Below are positions 1 to 6,467 of a stretch of DNA of 20,525 bases, piece after piece. The first letter of the stretch is position 1; each line of letters opens with the position of its first letter. The translations under genes were made by a program, and so were the position numbers. This stretch comes from Aquimarina sp. (GTDB taxonomy: Bacteria > Bacteroidota > Bacteroidia > Flavobacteriales > Flavobacteriaceae), in contig WTKB01000158.1 in NCBI GenBank assembly GCA_011524575.1, positions 1-20,525 on the forward strand, read 5' to 3'. Under the pieces are notes generated by a model. That model saw only the letters and a program-made list of their open reading frames with translations. It did no database searches and was not told where the DNA came from.

Positions 1-1333
1 GAGGAATAGTATTTTCTAAAATTTCTACTTTTACCATTCCATCACTGTCGATTTCTAGAAGTTTAACCCTACATAGTTTATTGGTTAAATTAGGGTTCCA
101 AGGGGTTTTTACTCGAACATAATTTTGGGTAAACCCTAATAGATAACCTTCTTTATTTTCGTTTTCAAAAAGTACTTCACTTTCTTTGCTTAGTTGGGAT
201 TCATAGAATGCATAGCGTTTTTTTACAGATAGTCCACGTAGCATTTTACTGCGTTTGGCGCGTATATTTTTAGGTACAATGCCTTCCATAGCTGTTGCTT
301 CTGTATTTTCACGTTCAGAATATGTAAATACATGTAAATAAGCAATAGGTAATTCAACTAAAAAGTTATAAGTTTCTAAAAACAGTTCGTCTGTTTCTCC
401 TGGAAATCCCACAATTACATCTACACCAATGCAAGCATCAGGCATTTTACTTAATATTCGAGTTACTCGTTCTTTATATAACGGGGTTAGGTAGCGTCGT
501 TTCATGTTTTTAAGTACTTCATCAGATCCTGATTGTAATGGAATATGAAAATGAGGTACAAAACAGTTTGACGCTGCAACAAAGTCAATAGTTTCATTAC
601 TTAGTAAATTAGGCTCAATAGAGGATATTCGTAATCTTGAAATGCCTTTTACATGGTCTAAAGCAGTAATGAGGTCTAAAAAAGTATGTTCGTGTTTTTT
701 ATTACCGAACTCTCCTTTTCCATAATCTCCGATATTTACTCCTGTAATTACAATTTCTTTAATGCCTTTTTGAGCAATTTCAAGTGCATTATCAAGAACA
801 TTTTGAAGGGTGTCACTTCTTGAAATTCCTCGTGCTAATGGAATGGTACAATAGGTACATTTGTAGTCACAGCCGTCCTGAACTTTTAAAAAAGCACGGG
901 TACGTTCACCAATAGCATAAGAGGATACATAAAAATTTGCCTCAGAAATTTCACATGAATGTACTTCTGCAGTTGCATTTTTTGTAAGATCTTCAACATA
1001 CTGTGCAATATTGAATTTTTCGGTGGCACCAAGTACCAAATCTACACCGTCTACTGCAGCAAGTTCTTCAGGTTTTAATTGTGCGTAACAACCTACTGCA
1101 ACTATAAAAGCATCTGGGTTTGTTTTTAGTGCTTGTTTTACAATAGTTTTAAAACGTTTATCGGCATTATCTGTTACAGAACACGTATTGATTACATATA
1201 AATCAGCTGGTTCAGAAAATTCAACCTTCTGGTATTTTTTTTGTGTAAGGTCTCTAGAAAGCGTTGAAGTTTCTGAAAAGTTGAGTTTACAACCCAAGGT
1301 ATAAAAAGCGACTTTTTTTAAGTTAGGTATCAT
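1..1333 (-). CDS. mtaB: tRNA t6A37 methylthiotransferase MtaB (3' end cut by window edge)
   Basis: Radical-SAM methylthiotransferase that, by family, converts t6A at position 37 of ANN-decoding tRNAs to ms2t6A. The ORF is open from ATG at 1333 to the window edge, giving 444 codons with no stop seen, so only a few C-terminal residues are probably missing. Visible order: an N-terminal UPF0004 domain with cluster cysteines C15 (TLGCKLN), C51 (INTCSVT) and C82 (VGCYAQ); the radical-SAM motif C155-x3-C159-x2-C162 (GCDYKCTYC); a TIM-barrel core; and a beta-rich TRAM-like tail from about residue 380. The TLGCKLN opening and the INTCSVT sequence fit MtaB better than MiaB or RimO. It is transcribed away from the rest of the window, and no convincing promoter is visible upstream. 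Two-cluster radical-SAM assignment is firm; the MtaB subtype is by sequence flavour. Confidence 0.93.
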   Translation of the reverse strand, partial: MIPNLKKVAFYTLGCKLNFSETSTLSRDLTQKKYQKVEFSEPADLYVINTCSVTDNADKRFKTIVKQALKTNPDAFIVAVGCYAQLKPEELAAVDGVDLVLGATEKFNIAQYVEDLTKNATAEVHSCEISEANFYVSSYAIGERTRAFLKVQDGCDYKCTYCTIPLARGISRSDTLQNVLDNALEIAQKGIKEIVITGVNIGDYGKGEFGNKKHEHTFLDLITALDHVKGISRLRISSIEPNLLSNETIDFVAASNCFVPHFHIPLQSGSDEVLKNMKRRYLTPLYKERVTRILSKMPDACIGVDVIVGFPGETDELFLETYNFLVELPIAYLHVFTYSERENTEATAMEGIVPKNIRAKRSKMLRGLSVKKRYAFYESQLSKESEVLFENENKEGYLLGFTQNYVRVKTPWNPNLTNKLCRVKLLEIDSDGMVKVEILENTIP

Positions 1334-1454
1334 GTATTACTATTTTAAAAAGCGATACAATCTTTTTAGCAATCTAATACTTTTAAATAATAGTATTGTG
1401 AAGTGATTAGTTCTTGTTGTAAAAAGATTGAAAATGGATTATAAGAGCATGGAG

Positions 1455-1506
1455 TTTAAACAAGCTCTACGTGCAAATATAGGATTTTATTAAGAGCTTG
1501 TTTAAA
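1455..1506. repeat. 14-bp inverted repeat of the TTTAAACAAGCTC family
   Basis: TTTAAACAAGCTCT at 1455-1468 is the exact reverse complement of AGAGCTTGTTTAAA at 1493-1506, with a 24-base spacer. The left arm extends outward to GGAGTTTAAACAAGCTC (1451-1467), which is identical, as reverse complement, to 20475-20491 at the other end of the window. It could fold as a hairpin in RNA but has no T-tract after it, so a terminator role is doubtful. Confidence 0.85.
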
Positions 1507-1580
1507 GGGAATACAAACTGTAATTCAGAAGTTTGCCGTTATTGGTTTACTTTTAAATGATGCACATATCGAGATATGTA
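1494..1580 (+). repeat. Dispersed intergenic repeat, copy A
   Basis: About 86 bases that align with 5965-6049 in the same orientation. Shared landmarks in order are GAG..TTTAAA, ATACAAAC (1511), AAGTTTG (1529), CTTTTAA (1550), ATGC (1560) and ATATCGAGAT (1566). From AAGTTTG onward the landmarks are spaced identically in both copies. In this copy the last motif lies in a palindrome, ACATATC-GA-GATATGT (1564-1579). Non-coding; origin unknown. Confidence 0.75.
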
Positions 1581-1756
1581 AATCTTTGTTCTTAAATTTT
1601 TGATTTACAGTTTACATTGCGTTTATGATTTGAGTGTAGGATGCTCTAAAGGAGTGAGATGATCACTTTCTTTAATAATACTTCTTTTTTTGGGTAAATT
1701 TAGACTAATGTTTTGTTTTTACATATAAACTAATTTTAAGTTGTTTTTAGAGTTGT

Positions 1757-1764
1757 TATATTTG
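1757..1764 (+). promoter_or_regulatory. Candidate Bacteroidota -7 box (TATATTTG)
   Basis: TATATTTG matches the Bacteroidota sigma-ABfr -7 consensus TAnnTTTG at every fixed position and is followed by C, as is common. It lies 33 bases before the ATG at 1798, so the leader would be about 27 bases. No TTTG-type -33 element is seen at the usual spacing; the nearest TTG (1741) is too close. Confidence 0.5.
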
Positions 1765-1797
1765 CAAATCAGAAAATTACATTTTTTTATAAGGGTT

Positions 1798-2382
1798 ATG
1801 AACAGCGAAGATTTAGAAAAAGTACAAGCACAAAAAGAAGCATTAGCAGTAGGGCAAGTTTATCAATTGGACTCTGGTTTTAAACGAAAATCAACAGGAG
1901 ATAAAATACTTCTTGCTGGTAGGTATTTAGGTTCTTCTAACGGACAAGAGCAATTTCGTATCGATGGCGTTTACTTTCAACCAGATCAGTTATTGTATGT
2001 TTCAGAAACGAGTTCTTGTCGTTCTCACCGATTAATTCAAACAAGGAGTTTTGATACGGAACAATTTTTTAAAAGAGTAAGCCCTCATTTACCATCATTT
2101 CCAGAATTAGAGCGCCTTAAAGAACAACAGTCGGAAGTATCAAAACAACTCCAATCTGAAGAAAATCTAGAAGTCTTAAGTTGGTCTTTTTTAAATGGAG
2201 GTATAGATTTAGGTGGTGAACTGTTAGCAGCTCCTTCAGAGGATAGATCTTTTGATTTAAGTAGGTTGGATACATCTACAGCAGTGCCAAGAAGAGATGC
2301 AGATAGAGGTAATCGTCCTTTTAAAACACCTACGTCGAAAGGTGAAGTTAAACGAGATCCTTCATTCAGAAGAAAATCTTAA
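1798..2382 (+). CDS. Unrecognised basic, soluble 194-aa protein
   Basis: I do not recognise this protein. The ATG at 1798 is preferred because it follows a good -7 promoter box at 1757-1764; an in-frame TTG at 1741 lies upstream of that box. No signal peptide or membrane segment is visible. Residues 1-20 are charged and helical; about 20-75 alternate hydrophobic and polar residues as in a small beta domain (VYQLDSGFKR, DKILLAGRYLG, FRIDGVYFQPDQLLYV); about 95-130 are helix/coil-like and rich in Glu, Gln and Lys (LERLKEQQSEVSKQLQSEEN). The last 50 residues are low-complexity and rich in Arg, Lys, Ser and Asp with repeated R-R/D-R pairs, so probably disordered and possibly nucleic-acid binding (inference only). 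Codon use resembles the neighbours. It stands alone, divergent from mtaB and convergent with waaA. Confidence 0.75.
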   Translation: MNSEDLEKVQAQKEALAVGQVYQLDSGFKRKSTGDKILLAGRYLGSSNGQEQFRIDGVYFQPDQLLYVSETSSCRSHRLIQTRSFDTEQFFKRVSPHLPSFPELERLKEQQSEVSKQLQSEENLEVLSWSFLNGGIDLGGELLAAPSEDRSFDLSRLDTSTAVPRRDADRGNRPFKTPTSKGEVKRDPSFRRKS

Positions 2383-2444
2383 TTTATATCAATTGGTATT
2401 ACTAGATGTCGTATTTTAAAGTAGAATAGGTATCTTGTAAAATT

Positions 2445-2509
2445 CTCTAAAAGCATGTTTAAACAGTATATACTAGGTATAATTTAGTAATTTAAACATG
2501 CTTTTAGAG
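2445..2509. terminator. 19-bp perfect hairpin between convergent genes
   Basis: CTCTAAAAGCATGTTTAAA (2445-2463) and its exact complement (2491-2509) enclose a 27-base loop. With one mismatch the stem continues three or four more pairs outward. It lies between the stop of the unknown gene (2382) and the waaA stop (2555), so it may stop transcription from both sides. The large loop and lack of a T-tract make it unlike an ordinary intrinsic terminator. The inner GCATGTTTAAA resembles the GCTTGTTTAAA core of the dispersed repeat, so it may instead be a relative of that family. Confidence 0.5.
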
Positions 2510-2554
2510 GATTTCAAAGGCTACAGTATCTATGTGTATTTAGCCAGAATGAAT

Positions 2555-3775
2555 TTAATTATTTTCCAGATAATCCATTACAGTTTTTGTAGCACCTATT
2601 TGGGTGCTTATAAACTTTTCTGAAGCAGTACTCATTTGATTTCTTAATACTTTATTCTCCAGTAATTCAAAAAGTATTTGTTTGAATTCTTGAGAGGTGT
2701 TAATTATTTTAAGTCCTCCAAAATCTCTGAGATTATACGCCTCGGGGAATTTTTCGACATTAGGTCCTGTAAGTATAGGCATGCCAAATACTGCGGGTTC
2801 TAAGATATTGTGTAGTCCTGTTGTACCTATTGCTCCTCCCACATAAGCAATATCAGCATAGCTATATATTTTTGATAAATAACCAATGGCATCAACAATA
2901 AGTACTTTTGCAGTAGCATTTATTTCTCCTTTAGAAAACAATTGTGTTTTTACTTTTATTTTTTCGGTAAGTGCTGCAATTTTTTCAGGTTTTATTTGGT
3001 GAGGAGCAATTATGAAACATGTGTTTTCGGGAGCTTTATTAATAGCATCTATGACTACATTTTCGCAATCAGCCCAAGTGCTTCCAAGAACTACAGTTGT
3101 CCTATTTTCAATAAAATTTTCAATAAAGTCTAAACGGTTATCCATAGAAAGTTGCTTATAGACTCTATCAAAACGTGTATCTCCACTGATACTTACATTG
3201 ATAAAACCTTCTTTTTTAAGTAAGTCTCTAGAGATTTTATTTTGTACAAAAAAATGACTGACTTTATGAAGCATTTTTTTAAAAAATATCCCGTAGCTCT
3301 TAAAAAAGATATGATCCTCTCTAAAAGCTGCTGAAACTAGATAAAAAGGAATTTTGTTTTCATTAATAACTTTAAAATAGTTATTCCAAAATTCATATTT
3401 GACAAAGAATATTTTTTTAGGTTGTAGCTTGTTTATTACAAGTAGTGCATTGTCATAAGTATCTATAGGTAAGTAAAACACAAAATCAATGAGTTTATGG
3501 TTCTTTTTTTGCTCATATCCTGATGGTGAAAAAAAACTTACGGCAATTTTGATTTTTTTCTTGTTTTTTAATGCTTCTATTAATGGAACAGCTTGTTCAA
3601 ATTCACCAAGCGATGCAGCATGAAACCAGTACCAATCTTCATTAGAAAAGTCAGTGTTTTTAAGTTTCTCTACGGATTCATATATTCCATTTACCCATGT
3701 TTTATGATGTTGTGAATATTTTCCAACAAGTGGCAAGGCACTATTAAAAATTGTAGCACATGTATTATAAATCAA
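2555..3775 (-). CDS. waaA: 3-deoxy-D-manno-octulosonic acid transferase
   Basis: GT30 glycosyltransferase (KdtA/WaaA) that moves Kdo from CMP-Kdo to the lipid A precursor on the inner face of the cytoplasmic membrane. The protein is 406 residues, close to family length. Evidence: an N-terminal half with FHAASLGEFEQAVPL (residues 51-65), where E58 corresponds to the catalytic base Glu of the HA-S-GE motif; and a C-terminal half with GLHNILEPAVFGMPILTGPN, the CMP-binding EPA-F-P-P region of GT-B Kdo transferases. The start is TTG (3775-3773): no in-frame ATG lies nearby upstream, and the residues that follow (IYN...) fit the usual opening of flavobacterial homologues, where a hydrophobic membrane-associated helix comes first. 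The gene is divergent from a DegT aminotransferase gene, a common flavobacterial pairing. Whether it adds one or two Kdo residues cannot be told. Confidence 0.95.
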   Translation of the reverse strand: MIYNTCATIFNSALPLVGKYSQHHKTWVNGIYESVEKLKNTDFSNEDWYWFHAASLGEFEQAVPLIEALKNKKKIKIAVSFFSPSGYEQKKNHKLIDFVFYLPIDTYDNALLVINKLQPKKIFFVKYEFWNNYFKVINENKIPFYLVSAAFREDHIFFKSYGIFFKKMLHKVSHFFVQNKISRDLLKKEGFINVSISGDTRFDRVYKQLSMDNRLDFIENFIENRTTVVLGSTWADCENVVIDAINKAPENTCFIIAPHQIKPEKIAALTEKIKVKTQLFSKGEINATAKVLIVDAIGYLSKIYSYADIAYVGGAIGTTGLHNILEPAVFGMPILTGPNVEKFPEAYNLRDFGGLKIINTSQEFKQILFELLENKVLRNQMSTASEKFISTQIGATKTVMDYLENN

Positions 3776-3842
3776 AGCAATGGGTTTTAATAATTTTATA
3801 ATCTTTAGCGAAGATACGTTAAAATCATTGCATTGCTTTGAT
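3771..3842. repeat. 12-bp inverted repeat over the waaA start
   Basis: ATCAAAGCAATG (3771-3782) is the exact reverse complement of CATTGCTTTGAT (3831-3842), with a 48-base spacer. The first arm contains the TTG start codon of waaA. The second lies in the shared waaA/DegT promoter region. It could be a paired operator or, if waaA transcripts start far enough upstream, an RNA stem covering the start. Confidence 0.55.
3809..3816 (-). promoter_or_regulatory. Candidate -7 box for waaA (TATCTTCG)
   Basis: On the minus strand TATCTTCG matches TAnnTTTG at all but one fixed position and is followed by C. It lies 33 bases before the TTG start of waaA, the same distance as the box before the gene at 1798. 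No clear -33 element. Confidence 0.35.
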
Positions 3843-3848
3843 ATTTTG

Positions 3849-3856
3849 TATTTTTA
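3849..3856 (+). promoter_or_regulatory. Candidate -7 box for the DegT gene (TATTTTTA)
   Basis: TATTTTTA differs from TAnnTTTG at the last base. A TTG at 3828-3830 lies 18 bases upstream, near the usual -33 spacing, and the ATG is 29 bases downstream. Weak but well placed. Confidence 0.35.
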
Positions 3857-3885
3857 CATAGTGTTAAAATATTTATTCGCATTGT

Positions 3886-5043
3886 ATGAAAAAAATACAA
3901 ATGGTTGATCTTAAGGGGCAAATGCAAGAGATAAAACCTCAAATTAAACAATCTTTTGATGAAATTCTTGATTCTTGTGGTTTTATTGGTGGGCCTCATA
4001 TAACTCGTTTTCAAGATAATTTAGCTTCTTATTTAGGAGTGAAACATGTTATAGGCTGTGCTAATGGTACAGATGCTTTACAAATTTCATTAATGAGTTT
4101 AGGTTTGCAGCCAGGTGATGAGGTGATTACAGCTGATTTTACTTTTGCTGCTACTGTAGAGGCAATAGCCCTTTTACGTCTTACTCCAGTTTTAGTGGAT
4201 GTTTCTTCAGAAGATTTCAATATTTCGATAGCTGCCATAGAAAAATCCATAACTCCAAAAACTAAAGCGATTATTCCAGTCCATTTATTTGGTAAATCTG
4301 CAGATATGGAGCCTATTTTAGCTGTTGCTAAAAAGCATAATTTGTACGTAATTGAGGACAATGCTCAGGCAATTGGTGCTTCATATAAATTTTCTGATGG
4401 TTCTTTAAAAAAGACTGGAACAATGGGGGATATTGCTACAACTTCTTTTTTTCCTTCAAAAAACTTAGGAGCTTACGGAGATGGTGGAGCAATTTTTACC
4501 AATGATGATAAATTAGCTTATAAAATTAAGGGGATAGTAAATCACGGAATGTATAAGAGGTACTATCATTCAGAAGTAGGTGTAAATTCTCGTTTAGATG
4601 CTCTTCAAGCTGCTGTTTTAAATGCGAAACTGCCTCATTTAGATAGTTATAATGCCAAACGACGAAATGCTGCAAAAAAATATCAAGCATTACTTACTGG
4701 TGTAGCCGGTATTGAACTTCCTATGACTCTAAATTCATGTTCTGAATTTAGTTGTGATAATTGTCAATGTCATGTTTTTCATCAGTTCACTTTACGTATT
4801 AAGAACAATAAGCGAGATGCTTTAGCCACATATCTTAGTTCGAAGAATATTCCTTTTGGTATTTACTATCCTATTCCTTTACATAAGCAAGAGGCTTATG
4901 CAAGTGAAAGTTATTCTGACACAGATTTTCCAGTAACTAATGCATTAAGTAATGAGGTTATTTCTTTACCAATGCACACAGAACTTAAGGAAGATCAGAT
5001 TCATTATATCTGTAATGCAATAAAGGATTTTTTAAAATCTTAA
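3886..5043 (+). CDS. DegT/DnrJ/EryC1/StrS-family PLP sugar aminotransferase
   Basis: PLP-dependent, fold-type I aminotransferase of the DegT/DnrJ/EryC1/StrS family; these usually transaminate nucleotide-linked keto-sugars for surface polysaccharide or LPS. The protein has 385 residues. Seen: GTDAL (phosphate-binding), EDNAQAIGA with D158 (pyridine nitrogen) and Q161, SFFPSKNLGAYGDGGA with the Schiff-base lysine K192, and a C-terminal YYPIPLHKQ. Its place beside waaA supports an envelope-sugar role, but the exact substrate cannot be read from the sequence. An unusual feature is a four-cysteine cluster, C285-x4-C290-x2-C293-x-C295, immediately before HVFHQFT; this is where sequences of the family carry a loop, and it could bind a metal. 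ATG at 3886 chosen: it starts MKKIQMVDLKGQ, the normal family opening. The next gene starts 32 bases downstream. Confidence 0.93.
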   Translation: MKKIQMVDLKGQMQEIKPQIKQSFDEILDSCGFIGGPHITRFQDNLASYLGVKHVIGCANGTDALQISLMSLGLQPGDEVITADFTFAATVEAIALLRLTPVLVDVSSEDFNISIAAIEKSITPKTKAIIPVHLFGKSADMEPILAVAKKHNLYVIEDNAQAIGASYKFSDGSLKKTGTMGDIATTSFFPSKNLGAYGDGGAIFTNDDKLAYKIKGIVNHGMYKRYYHSEVGVNSRLDALQAAVLNAKLPHLDSYNAKRRNAAKKYQALLTGVAGIELPMTLNSCSEFSCDNCQCHVFHQFTLRIKNNKRDALATYLSSKNIPFGIYYPIPLHKQEAYASESYSDTDFPVTNALSNEVISLPMHTELKEDQIHYICNAIKDFLKS

Positions 5044-5075
5044 ACCATTTCCAGTAGTTAGTTCCTGAAATTATT

Positions 5076-5378
5076 ATGAAATTAATACTATCCTCCTTTG
5101 TTATACTAATAATTTTAATTGTTGGAGGTATCCTATTGTATAATACGGATACCAATGATAAAAAAGCTCGTAATGACGCTATTAAAGTTACTGCACAAAT
5201 AAAAAAATTACGTTGTAAGCAGCGTTTAAAATCTGATAAGTCTTTAGTGGTAGTGAGTTATCAGCAAAGTGATTTCTCTTTTTTTGTATCCGAAGATTAT
5301 TGCAATCAGTTTAAAGTAGGTCAATCTATTGAGGTGTATTTCTCTGCTACTTATAATAAACTCTTTCTGAATAATTAG
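5076..5378 (+). CDS. Small membrane-anchored protein of unknown function
   Basis: A 100-residue protein that I do not recognise. Residues 4-22 are a strong hydrophobic segment (LILSSFVILIILIVGGILL) after a single Lys, so an N-in membrane anchor or uncleaved signal with the rest outside. The remainder is predicted beta-rich (VKVTAQIKKLRCK, SLVVVSYQQSDFSFFVSEDYC, SIEVYFSATYNKLFLNN) and has two cysteines (about 47 and 77) that could form a disulfide in the periplasm. It begins 32 bases after the aminotransferase stop with no terminator between them, so the two are probably co-transcribed, and it is followed by the terminator at 5428-5458. Function unknown; the location suggests but does not show an envelope role. 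Confidence 0.75.
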   Translation: MKLILSSFVILIILIVGGILLYNTDTNDKKARNDAIKVTAQIKKLRCKQRLKSDKSLVVVSYQQSDFSFFVSEDYCNQFKVGQSIEVYFSATYNKLFLNN

Positions 5379-5427
5379 AACGAGTGATTATTACAGTACT
5401 TTTAAAATAGAAGTTGTTACAAAACAC

Positions 5428-5458
5428 AAACGCTCTCCTTTAAAAAAGGAGAGCGTTT
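5428..5458. terminator. Bidirectional terminator, 14-bp stem
   Basis: AAACGCTCTCCTTT (5428-5441), an AAA loop, and AAAGGAGAGCGTTT (5445-5458) form a perfect 14-bp stem with a GC-rich middle. It sits between the convergent genes ending at 5378 and 5487 and can serve both. The T-run after the stem is only three bases on either strand, so efficiency is uncertain. Confidence 0.85.
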
Positions 5459-5486
5459 ACTATAAACACACAATAACATACTTGCT

Positions 5487-5900
5487 TTATCGTAATCTAT
5501 CAGCAGATTTTACGAGTTGTTCATCCTTTCGAATTGCTTTATTAGCTAATGCCAGTAAAATAATTACTACTACAGGGATTAAACGACCAATACCCTTCTC
5601 AGAAAATATTTCTGTTGTTGAAACATTTTCTCCAGATAACATTAGTGATTGATAAACAAAAAAACTGAGTAAAATAATTTGAACCAAAATAAGTATTCTG
5701 TTGACACTAAATTGTAATTTTCTATTTCTATATAGAAAAATCACAATTAGTGCTGTTAAGCCAGATACTAACATAGTCTCCCAAATTAAGGGAGTATTAA
5801 TTGTAAGTGGTATATCATATCCTGTTTGCAAGAATAATGATGCCACTGTCAAGATCAAAAATACTAAAAAAAGATATAAACTTTGTATTCTTTGAATCAT
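5487..5900 (-). CDS. DUF4293 family four-helix membrane protein
   Basis: A 137-residue integral membrane protein matching the Bacteroidota-specific DUF4293 family, whose function is not established. Seen: the typical opening MIQRIQSLYLF, four hydrophobic segments (about residues 8-26, 40-57, 66-85 and 107-122), and the typical ending with ANKAIRKDEQLVKSADRLR, which is likely cytoplasmic. The loop between helices 3 and 4 is the most polar part. Its length is normal for the family. ATG at 5900 gives the conserved opening. In other flavobacteria this family is often next to rho; here the flanking DNA instead contains an intergenic repeat (5965-6049) and a SPOR-protein gene. It is convergent with the small membrane protein gene and shares its terminator. 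Confidence 0.88.
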   Translation of the reverse strand: MIQRIQSLYLFLVFLILTVASLFLQTGYDIPLTINTPLIWETMLVSGLTALIVIFLYRNRKLQFSVNRILILVQIILLSFFVYQSLMLSGENVSTTEIFSEKGIGRLIPVVVIILLALANKAIRKDEQLVKSADRLR

Positions 5901-5964
5901 TTTTTTATTTTTTATATGACATACTTATTAAAGATGCTTAAAAAAAACACTACAATAAGTTTTT

Positions 5965-6049
5965 GAGTTTTTTAAACTCCATACAAACACCTTTTAAAAG
6001 TTTGTTGTTACAGGGTTGCTTTTAAGAAATGCGTATATCGAGATGTGTA
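5965..6049 (+). repeat. Dispersed intergenic repeat, copy B
   Basis: This copy aligns over about 85 bases with 1494-1580: ATACAAAC (5981), AAGTTTG (5998), CTTTTAA (6019), ATGC (6029) and ATATCGAGAT (6035). It opens with GAGTTTTTTAAACTCC (5965-5980), itself a near-palindrome and a variant of the GAGCTTGTTTAAACTCC core found at 20475. It fills most of the gap between DUF4293 (start at 5900) and the SPOR gene stop (6081). Confidence 0.75.
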
Positions 6050-6080
6050 TTAGTAGTTTTAATAAAAATGATATAAGCTG

Positions 6081-6467
6081 TTATTTGTTTTCAAATACAA
6101 ATGCTCCTGGAAATTTTTCATTAATTTTTAAAAGAGCTCGATCAGCATCAATTTTGTTTCTATAGTCTCCTACCCAAACCTTGTAATTTGGTGTTTCATA
6201 CTTTATAGAGCCCTCCCAGTTTTCAAAATTAAATTTAAATTTTTTCAAAGTGGTGTGTGCATCTTCTAGTGAGCCGTAAAATAATTGAATTTTATAGCTT
6301 GAAGAGCCATAGTGTTGCATTCTTGCTTCAACTAGATTGTTAATTTCAGGACTAACAATAATAGAAGTTTCATTTTGTGGAGGAAAATTGATTTGTATTT
6401 GACCATAGGCACAATATCCCATTAAAAAGTATGTAAATAAGTTTAGGATGTTTTTTTTTGTAATCAT
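6081..6467 (-). CDS. Exported SPOR-domain protein
   Basis: A 128-residue protein with an N-terminal signal peptide (positive MITKK, hydrophobic to about residue 20, likely cut near AYG-Q) and a SPOR domain in about residues 56-126. Domain evidence: SYKIQLFYGSLEDAHTTLKKF, an opening beta strand and helix; ETPNYKVWVGDYRNKIDADRALLKI, the second strand with the characteristic Y-K-V-x-V-G-x-y; and an ending FPGAFVFENK. SPOR domains bind denuded peptidoglycan glycan strands. No enzymatic domain is attached, so it is a free-standing periplasmic SPOR protein. It is divergent from the respiratory operon, an arrangement I recall from other flavobacteria; a functional link with respiration is not shown. 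ATG at 6467 chosen because it gives the signal peptide and has a promoter box 44 bases upstream. Confidence 0.88.
   Translation of the reverse strand: MITKKNILNLFTYFLMGYCAYGQIQINFPPQNETSIIVSPEINNLVEARMQHYGSSSYKIQLFYGSLEDAHTTLKKFKFNFENWEGSIKYETPNYKVWVGDYRNKIDADRALLKINEKFPGAFVFENK

Larger units (their letters stand above)
1334..1797. other. Intergenic region carrying repeat copies, no gene seen
   Basis: This is 464 bases between divergent mtaB and the unknown gene at 1798. No ORF longer than about a dozen codons with a sensible start was found on either strand. It holds a small AATACT/AGTATT hairpin (1376-1381 with 1392-1397), the hairpin at 1455-1506, the body of the dispersed repeat (1494-1580), and the promoter box for the downstream gene. 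Much of the length is therefore explained by the repeat. Confidence 0.7.

Noticed and set aside
1451..1580. CRISPR-like array
   Set aside because: The repeats are inverted or single copies spread over many kilobases, not regularly spaced direct repeats, and no cas gene is present.
1741..1797. Upstream TTG start for the unknown gene
   Set aside because: It lies before the -7 promoter box at 1757-1764, so it would not be in the transcript; ATG 1798 is correctly placed.
4029..4361. Minus-strand ORF inside the aminotransferase gene
   Set aside because: Antisense to conserved PLP-domain coding sequence; no recognisable protein features.
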